In this document: piece after piece, positions 58,545 through 64,000 of the stretch
Layout of the letters: every line of letters starts with the position of its first letter
How positions within the stretch are numbered: the first letter of the stretch is position 1
NCBI GenBank assembly: GCA_047619685.1
Contig: JBLHLC010000007.1
Coordinates: 61,177 to 125,176, forward strand
Source of the DNA: JABDJZ01 sp047619685
GTDB taxonomy: Bacteria; Bacteroidota; Rhodothermia; Rhodothermales; UBA10348
Reading direction: 5' to 3'
DNA length: 64,000 nucleotides
Notes under the pieces: model-generated
Told to the model about the DNA's origin: nothing
Database searches by the model: none
The model's input: only the letters and a program-made list of their open reading frames with translations
Program-made: the position numbers and the translations under genes

Positions 58545-60275
58545 CTAGCGGCCGACGAAAGAGGTCGGTTGTATGACGGCGCCCACCAGTTCTCCAGTAC
58601 GGACGCCGTTCTCGAGAATGGCCTCGCCCGCCAGGAAGACATGAACGACGCCCTCGGGTTCAGCGTGCGGCTCAAAGGCTGTGGCGCGGTCCCGGATCAG
58701 CTCCAGGTCGATCACTGTGAGGTCGGCAACGAACCCTTCTCGCACCAGACCCCGGTCTCTCAGCCCCAACAGTTGGGCCGGGAGCGAGGTCATACTGCGA
58801 ATGGCGTCGGCAACCGACAGCACGCCGCGCTCCAGTGCGTAGCGACGGATCTTCCTGGGGAAGGTGCCCCAAAACCTGGGGTGAACCGGCCCGTCGGAAG
58901 CAACGGCGATGCCCGCATCGGACGCAGTCGCGACCCAGGGGAGAGCGGCATAACGGTCCACGTCGGACTCGTCCATCGAGAATCCGCGCATCCTGGCCCC
59001 GCCTCGTTGGCCCGGGATTCCGTTCAGCTGCATCCAGATGGCAGCCTCGACGGGCTCCAAGTGTAGCCGCTCTGCCAATTCGGTCAACGTCAAGCCAACG
59101 TGAGCGGTATCGGCCGCCTCCATGACAAGCACTTTCGATGCCCCGCCGCGGCGCCTTATTTCATGGGTGATATCCCGCCGAAGAGCCGTGGCCTTGACCG
59201 GGTCAGTGAGGAGAGACTGTACGTGTCCGGCATAATCAGGCGACTCCTCCCTCCGATTCACTCCCGAAAAGGCCCACGACGGCAAGAGGACCGTGCTACC
59301 GTCCGAGCCGCTGGTCGTGTAGGGATACTGGTCGGCCCAGACCCGAACCCCCCGGTCCCTGGCCGCCTGAATAAGCTGAATCGCGGCTGCCGAGGAGCCC
59401 CAATAATGCGCTCCCTTGGCCTTGATGTGGCTGGCAACCACGCGCGCACCCGTCTGCTCCCCAATCTCGATGGTTTCGAGAACCGCATCTGTCAGGGTGG
59501 GTGGGCCGGCAGAGTCTACCGAAGGCCAGAACCACATCGGATCTGCGCCTTCGCTGCGCTGATGGGAGATATACACGCCATCGAACGCCGCGACTTCACG
59601 CATGAGCGCGACGACCTCGGAGGTAGCCGCCCAACGACCAGGGGCGTACTCAAGCCCGGCCGAAAGGCCTGCAGCCCCCGCTTCCATTGCCCGGCGGACC
59701 AGGACCTGCATTTCCTCAATCTCGGGCGCCGAGGCCCCTCGCCTGTGATCTTCACCCATGACGGCGCCGCGAACGCTGCCGTGGCCGACCATGAGCACGG
59801 CATTGAGTCCAATGCCTGCAGAATCATAACGCGCCCTTTGCGCGGCCAGATCAACTGGCGAACGGCCGTCCTGATTGATGGCCACCGTAGTGATGCCCTG
59901 CCCGACCAGGTTGGGCGCGGCGCGGTGCCCGGGGTCCGAAGAGTCGAATCCATCCCCGTCAGACGCCACATCGGCGGCGTGGGAGTGCATATCCACGAAC
60001 CCGGGGACCACGAAGAGACCGGAGACATCCACCCGATGCGACGCGGTAGCATCCCTGAGATCACCGACTGCGGCAACCCGCCCATCCGTGACCCCGATGT
60101 CGGCGGAGAACCAGGGGTTGCCGGTCCCATCCAATACTTTCCCGCCTGCAAGTAGCAGGTCGTAGTGCGTTGGTGGTGCCTGGAACGACACTTCATTCAC
60201 GGCCCACCCGGCAAGAGGGAGGGCGGCGATCAGTAGTAGCAATCGTAGGCCAGATGTGGTCATGCTCAGGCTCAA
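58545..60275 (-). CDS. D-aminoacylase / N-acyl-D-amino-acid deacylase
   Basis: A 576-residue amidohydrolase with a signal-like N-terminus (LRLLLLIAALPLAGWAV). Motifs: YDLLLAGGKVLDGTGNPWFS, metal-binding VPGFVDMHSHAADV, GQGITTVAINQDGRSP, NAVLMVGHGSVRGAVMG, RVVASHIKAKGAHYWG (His), ATASDAGIAVASDGPVHPRF (Asp) and LGLRDRGLVREGFVADLTVI. Enzymes of this family release D-amino acids from N-acyl derivatives using zinc. Exported versions may process peptidoglycan or bacterial peptide fragments. It is convergent with the esterase gene and stands alone on its strand. Confidence 0.9.
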   Translation of the reverse strand: MSLSMTTSGLRLLLLIAALPLAGWAVNEVSFQAPPTHYDLLLAGGKVLDGTGNPWFSADIGVTDGRVAAVGDLRDATASHRVDVSGLFVVPGFVDMHSHAADVASDGDGFDSSDPGHRAAPNLVGQGITTVAINQDGRSPVDLAAQRARYDSAGIGLNAVLMVGHGSVRGAVMGEDHRRGASAPEIEEMQVLVRRAMEAGAAGLSAGLEYAPGRWAATSEVVALMREVAAFDGVYISHQRSEGADPMWFWPSVDSAGPPTLTDAVLETIEIGEQTGARVVASHIKAKGAHYWGSSAAAIQLIQAARDRGVRVWADQYPYTTSGSDGSTVLLPSWAFSGVNRREESPDYAGHVQSLLTDPVKATALRRDITHEIRRRGGASKVLVMEAADTAHVGLTLTELAERLHLEPVEAAIWMQLNGIPGQRGGARMRGFSMDESDVDRYAALPWVATASDAGIAVASDGPVHPRFWGTFPRKIRRYALERGVLSVADAIRSMTSLPAQLLGLRDRGLVREGFVADLTVIDLELIRDRATAFEPHAEPEGVVHVFLAGEAILENGVRTGELVGAVIQPTSFVGR

Positions 60276-60419
60276 GATTAGTGCGGTCGTCCGGGTTGGG
60301 GGACAGAATTATCGGGCCGGCGCGAGGAGCATCCAAACAGACCTCATACCCAATCCACAGAACTCGGCGCAACCGCGGAGGGAGATGCTCGTTCCGGGAC
60401 CCCATTCATTCGCATTCTC

Positions 60420-62651
60420 ATGATCCGACGTTCTCTCCTGGTCCTGTGCGCGGGGCTTCTGGCGTCTCCTGCCGGGGCGCAGGATGCAGTCCATCTCACC
60501 AGGCTCGATGCTCCGATTCGCCTGGATGGACGGGTCGATGACGACGAGTGGGCCGGGGTGGAAGCGCTCCCGATGACGACATACCAGCCGGTCTTTGGAG
60601 CCGAGCCAACCGAAGCCACAGAGATTCGCGTTGGATACGATGACGATTTCCTGTACCTGAGTGCCCGGATGTTCGATTCAAACGCGTCCGAAATCCGGGG
60701 CAACACGCTCTACAGGGACAAGTACTCGGGTGACGACACGTTTGGCCTGGTGTTGGACACCTTCGACGACAATGAGAATGCCCTCTGGTTCTTCACGACG
60801 CCGAACGGGGTGCGCGTCGACATGGCTGTCGCCAAGGATGGAGAGAGCAGCGGAGGACGTGACGGGAACGGTGAGATGAACACCAGTTGGAATACTTACT
60901 GGGATGTATTCACCTCAAGGGACGAAGCGGGTTGGTACGCGGAAATGCGCATCCCGTACTCGAGCCTTGGCTTCATAGATCGCGATGGCCGGGTTACGAT
61001 GGGGCTGAGCACCTATCGGTACATTGCGAGGAAGAACGAACGACACGTGTATCCCGCCTCCGACCCGGCGCTCCGTCGGGGTTTTGCCAAGCCAAGCCAG
61101 GCGCAGACTGTCGTCCTGGAGGGCGTCAAGAGTCGGAGGCCGATTTACATCACGCCCTACCTGGCGGGCGGGGCCGGCGGAAGCAACACGTTGAATCTAG
61201 CCGGAACCGCATACAGTCAGGAGACCACCTACCCCCGCGAAGCTGGCCTGGACATCAAGCAGTCTCTCGGGTCCAATCTGACCCTGGACCTGACGTTCAA
61301 TACGGACTTTGCCCAGGCTGAGGCTGACGACCAGCAAGTAAACCTGACCCGATTCTCTCTTTTTTTTCCGGAGAAGCGACAATTTTTTCAGGAACGTGCC
61401 GGGATTTTTGACTTCTCCACGGGCCGATCGGACCGCCTCTTTCATACGCGAGCCATAGGCCTCAGTGACTATGGGCCGGTTCGCATTCTGGGCGGCGGCC
61501 GCCTGGTGGGACGTATTGGCTCCTGGGACATCGGAGTCATAAACATGCAGACCGGGCGTGAGAACTTCGAGGTAGATGGCGTGACGGAGAGCGTGCCGAC
61601 GGAAAATTTCGGGGTCCTGCGGCTGAGGCGCCGCGTGCTGAACGAGTATTCCTACGCGGGCGGCATCTTCACCAGCCGCATCGGAGAGAACGGCCAGTAT
61701 GGTCTGGCCTACGGCCTGGACAGCGTCCTTCGTATTTATGGCACCGACTACTTGACCCTGCAGTTCGCGCAGACGTTCGATCAGGACGGTGAATTTGATT
61801 TTGTCAACTCAGCCGTGGCCAGGATTCGAATCGAGCGCAGAACCCAGGAGGGGCTGAACTACCGGGGCGGACTCTCTTTTTCCGGGGCAGATTATGACCC
61901 TGGCGTCGGTTTCTCGACGCGGTCGGACTACTACAATCCGTTTTTGTCCGTGGCTTGGGGCTGGTTTCCGGGCGAAGCATCCCGCATTCGTCGCATCTCA
62001 CCATCCTCCTTCGCTGAGGCGTATTTCCGGCGGTCGGATAACGAGATGGAGTCGATGAGCTGGTGGAACAGCGCTTCCCTGGAGTTCAAGTCGGGGCACA
62101 TGCTGACTGCAAGGCTTCAATACCAATTGGATGACCTGCTGGAGCCGATAGGATTCCCCGAGGACACGGAGGTGCCGGCCGGTCGCTACGAGTTTATGAC
62201 CCTAAGCCTGAACGCTAGCCTTCCGAGCGGCGCAAGGGTGAGAGGGCGCACCGAAGCCGGATTTGGCCGGTTCTACGACGGCACCCGACTGGAATTCAGC
62301 CTATCGCCGTCGTTCAGTCCTTCGAAGCACCTGGAGTTGGAGGCGACCTATGAGTACAACAAAGTTGACTTTGCCGATCGGAACCAGTCGTTCGATGTCC
62401 ATGTGGCAAGAGTCCGCGCTCAGGTCGGCATCAACACCAGGGTGTCGCTCAACGGATTTGTGCAGATCAACTCGTCCGCGGACGTGGTGAGTACCAACGC
62501 TCGTTTCCGGTACAACTTCCGCGAGGGCAATGACCTCTGGCTGGTCTACAACGCGGGGATGAATCTGGACAGGCGCCGAGAAGTGCCCTTTCTACCTGCT
62601 TTCGGCGGGCGCACGATTCTGCTCAAGTACACGTATACGTTTATACGCTGA
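60420..62651 (+). CDS. DUF5916 protein with N-terminal CBM9-like domain (copy 2)
   Basis: A 743-residue exported protein (SLLVLCAGLLASPAGAQ). The CBM9-like domain spans residues about 20-215 (IRLDGRVDDDEWAGVEALPM, IRVGYDDDFLYLSARMFDSN). The DUF5916 barrel region begins near DLTFNTDFAQAEADDQQVNL and RFSLFFPEKRQFFQERAGIF, and ends in strand-forming ILLKYTYTF. It is a paralogue of the protein at 50251-52602, with the shared F-F-x-E-K-R-x-F-F motif. It lies divergent from the D-aminoacylase; substrate or ligand unknown. Confidence 0.88.
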   Translation: MIRRSLLVLCAGLLASPAGAQDAVHLTRLDAPIRLDGRVDDDEWAGVEALPMTTYQPVFGAEPTEATEIRVGYDDDFLYLSARMFDSNASEIRGNTLYRDKYSGDDTFGLVLDTFDDNENALWFFTTPNGVRVDMAVAKDGESSGGRDGNGEMNTSWNTYWDVFTSRDEAGWYAEMRIPYSSLGFIDRDGRVTMGLSTYRYIARKNERHVYPASDPALRRGFAKPSQAQTVVLEGVKSRRPIYITPYLAGGAGGSNTLNLAGTAYSQETTYPREAGLDIKQSLGSNLTLDLTFNTDFAQAEADDQQVNLTRFSLFFPEKRQFFQERAGIFDFSTGRSDRLFHTRAIGLSDYGPVRILGGGRLVGRIGSWDIGVINMQTGRENFEVDGVTESVPTENFGVLRLRRRVLNEYSYAGGIFTSRIGENGQYGLAYGLDSVLRIYGTDYLTLQFAQTFDQDGEFDFVNSAVARIRIERRTQEGLNYRGGLSFSGADYDPGVGFSTRSDYYNPFLSVAWGWFPGEASRIRRISPSSFAEAYFRRSDNEMESMSWWNSASLEFKSGHMLTARLQYQLDDLLEPIGFPEDTEVPAGRYEFMTLSLNASLPSGARVRGRTEAGFGRFYDGTRLEFSLSPSFSPSKHLELEATYEYNKVDFADRNQSFDVHVARVRAQVGINTRVSLNGFVQINSSADVVSTNARFRYNFREGNDLWLVYNAGMNLDRRREVPFLPAFGGRTILLKYTYTFIR

Positions 62652-62652
62652 G

Positions 62653-63231
62653 TCACCTGCGGCCCGCCCGGCCCAGCGATATTGGCAGGACAGAGCCGTC
62701 TAGCGTTGCGCCGGCCAGATCCGCACCGGAGAGATCCGCCCCTTCCAAAAGGGCTCCGGTGAGCACCACCCGGCGCATCACAGCCCCTTCAAGGTGCGCG
62801 CCTCGCATCACAACCCCGTGCATGATGGCCTCCGTGAAGCGGGCGCCCGAGAGTCCTGCGCCCGTAAAATCGGAGCCGGTCAGCGTGGCATAGCTGAAGT
62901 CTGCTCCCGTCGCCAGCGACGATCGAAAGAGACAGTCGGAGGCGTCGGTTCCGGTGAACGTGGTGCCAGCCAGGTCGGCGTCCGAAAAGTCCGCCCCCGC
63001 TACGTCAGCGACAGCAAAGGTGGCTCCGGCAAGATTGGCACAGCGAAAATCGGCACCCTCAAGACTAGCGCTTGAGAGGTCCGACCCAGACAAGTCGGGA
63101 CAGATGTCCGGGTTCGCCGACCGCCAGGCGTTAAAACGCTCGACGCCGGTGCGAAGGGTCTCAATGTGTAGAGAATCAGCCACGAGAAAAGGCGCTTGCG
63201 GAAAATAAGGTGAGACGGAAACGCTCAACAT
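62653..63231 (-). CDS. Pentapeptide-repeat protein
   Basis: A protein of about 192 residues. After an N-terminal segment (LHIETLRTGVERFNAWRSAN, then PDICPDLSGSDLSSASLEGA) come more than 20 pentapeptide repeats A(D/N)LxG type: ADFRCANLAGATFAVADVAG, ADFSDADLAGTTFTGTDASD, SDFTGAGLSGARFTEAIMHG and ALLEGADLSGADLAGATLDG. These form a right-handed quadrilateral beta helix that can mimic DNA or act as a scaffold. The start is unsure; I chose ATG at 63231, since upstream the frame overlaps the opposite-strand gene. Its stop touches the DUF5916 stop on the other strand. Confidence 0.82.
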   Translation of the reverse strand: MLSVSVSPYFPQAPFLVADSLHIETLRTGVERFNAWRSANPDICPDLSGSDLSSASLEGADFRCANLAGATFAVADVAGADFSDADLAGTTFTGTDASDCLFRSSLATGADFSYATLTGSDFTGAGLSGARFTEAIMHGVVMRGAHLEGAVMRRVVLTGALLEGADLSGADLAGATLDGSVLPISLGRAGRR

Positions 63232-63295
63232 CAAAGGAACTTCAGAAAACACCCCCTCCGCCGATAATGAGTAGGTCAATACCCCCTGAAAGGCA

Positions 63296-63994
63296 ATGTC
63301 TCTCCCGATCCCTTCGCTTTCCCCTGGCTTTCTGGAGGGCCTATGGCTCCTCGCAGGGGTTTTCTCCGTTTTCCGGCTCAGACCGCGGCACCGACCCGCG
63401 CATGTGCCCGTTGGTGCCGCAGAGGCAAAGGCTGACTCGCCCCGGGCACCGGAGGCCGCTGCCCATCGGAACCCGATCGCTGAAATTGTCCGACCCGAAC
63501 AGGTTGAAGACGATCCGGCGGTAGGCACGCCCGAAGGCAAAGGCGGCCCATCAACCCCTCGCGACGAGGCATCGCCACCCGGAGACGCCCGCCCAGAGAG
63601 AGGTGAGGGCCTCCAGATCCTGGTGGCCGAGGATAATCCCATCAACCGCAAGGTGATGCAGCTACTGCTTCGCCGAATGGGCTACGAAGCCGACATGGCC
63701 GTGGACGGCCAGGAGGCGGTGGAGATGGCCGAGGCCAAGTTATACGATGTCATCCTCATGGACCTTCACATGCCACGCATGGGCGGCATAGAGGCAACGG
63801 AGACCATAATCCTCCGGCTTGATCCAGCGCCGCGTATCGTGGCCGTGACGGCCGACGCGACTCAGCAGGCCCAAGACGAATGCAAACGGGTAGGCATGGC
63901 CGCATATCTGACCAAACCCGTCGATTCGAATCAACTACTCGCCGAGCTGAGAGAAGCGGAGGTGGTCCGCGCGCACTTCGGCCGGACCGGGTAA
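63296..63994 (+). CDS. Receiver-domain protein, possibly the C-terminal part of a truncated hybrid kinase
   Basis: A 232-residue ORF. Residues about 105-225 form a response-regulator receiver: LQILVAEDNPINRKVMQLLL, phospho-Asp in YDVILMDLHMPRMGGIEATE, and the conserved Lys in AAYLTKPVDSNQ. It resembles the C-terminal receiver of hybrid histidine kinases (compare the kinase at 45238-47883). The first 100 residues are low-complexity Pro/Ala/Arg-rich with a possible helix (LEGLWLLAGVFSVF) and no recognised domain. It may be a short stand-alone regulator or the 3' remnant of a hybrid kinase whose kinase part was deleted. Confidence 0.7.
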   Translation: MSLPIPSLSPGFLEGLWLLAGVFSVFRLRPRHRPAHVPVGAAEAKADSPRAPEAAAHRNPIAEIVRPEQVEDDPAVGTPEGKGGPSTPRDEASPPGDARPERGEGLQILVAEDNPINRKVMQLLLRRMGYEADMAVDGQEAVEMAEAKLYDVILMDLHMPRMGGIEATETIILRLDPAPRIVAVTADATQQAQDECKRVGMAAYLTKPVDSNQLLAELREAEVVRAHFGRTG

Positions 63995-64000
63995 CACCAT

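Overview
The window is high-GC, densely coded DNA in which lipoproteins and secreted hydrolases dominate. Several families point to a marine member of the Rhodothermota/Balneolota/Bacteroidota group: two DUF5916 proteins, a DUF5686-type carboxypeptidase-regulatory-domain protein, a CRTAC1-like FG-GAP/ASPIC protein with a type IX secretion-like C-terminal tail, DUF2911, LytS/LytTR pairs, FtsX/MacB permeases with N-terminal prefix domains, and many S9/S10/S8 peptidases. A Rhodothermales-like bacterium fits best. That is inference from family composition; no marker gene (rRNA, ribosomal protein) is present. I see no tRNA, rRNA, CRISPR array or intact insertion sequence.

Layout. 0-3.5 kb: start of a quinone-oxidoreductase-like MDR gene diverging from a TetR gene with two perfect tandem palindromes between them, an alcohol dehydrogenase remnant, HxlR regulator, lipoprotein ADP-ribosylglycohydrolase and a 44-aa membrane microprotein. 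3.5-6.7 kb: tandem paralogous subtilases with hexapeptide repeats in the propeptide, a conserved leader element and twin terminators. 6.8-15 kb: GMC oxidoreductase with its small subunit, VapBC, lipoproteins, DPP-IV, DUF1131 and DUF2071 proteins. 15-21.3 kb: two MacB/FtsX permeases, divergent, each led by its own PadR gene, with dyad operators between them and no ATPase. 21.3-26.4 kb: MORN-variant protein, DUF442-like phosphatase, Tat aminotransferase, LytS kinase, LytTR regulator broken by an in-frame TAG, PPK2 remnant. 26.4-34.5 kb: sulfatase and S10 peptidase diverging from a VPS10/sortilin-repeat protein, then a decaying stretch (alpha/beta hydrolase-TPR pseudogene, DUF2911 gene with an in-frame TAG, a C-terminal remnant).

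34.6-41 kb is one long minus-strand operon: TetR-like, ABC1/UbiB kinase, alpha/beta hydrolase, S9 peptidase, metallophosphoesterase, DUF2461, a 24-aa ORF and a strong terminator. 41.2-52.6 kb, plus strand: SGLT-like symporter, DUF5686-like protein, multi-PAS hybrid histidine kinase, four-helix membrane protein, CRTAC1-like protein and DUF5916 protein. 52.7-57.6 kb: an unknown protein and a Rad52-family protein, each behind a TGACA-N6-TGTCA palindrome, flanking a flotillin/NfeD pair, GlnK and an Amt gene broken by one in-frame TAG and two frameshifts. 57.6-64 kb: LpqC-like esterase, D-aminoacylase, second DUF5916 protein, pentapeptide-repeat protein and a receiver-domain protein.

The overall job looks like degradation and uptake of peptides, sulfated glycans and D-amino-acid derivatives at the cell surface. 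The features most worth follow-up are the shared Rad52/unknown-gene palindrome, the conserved leader of the subtilase pair, and the recurring single in-frame TAG codons in otherwise conserved genes.
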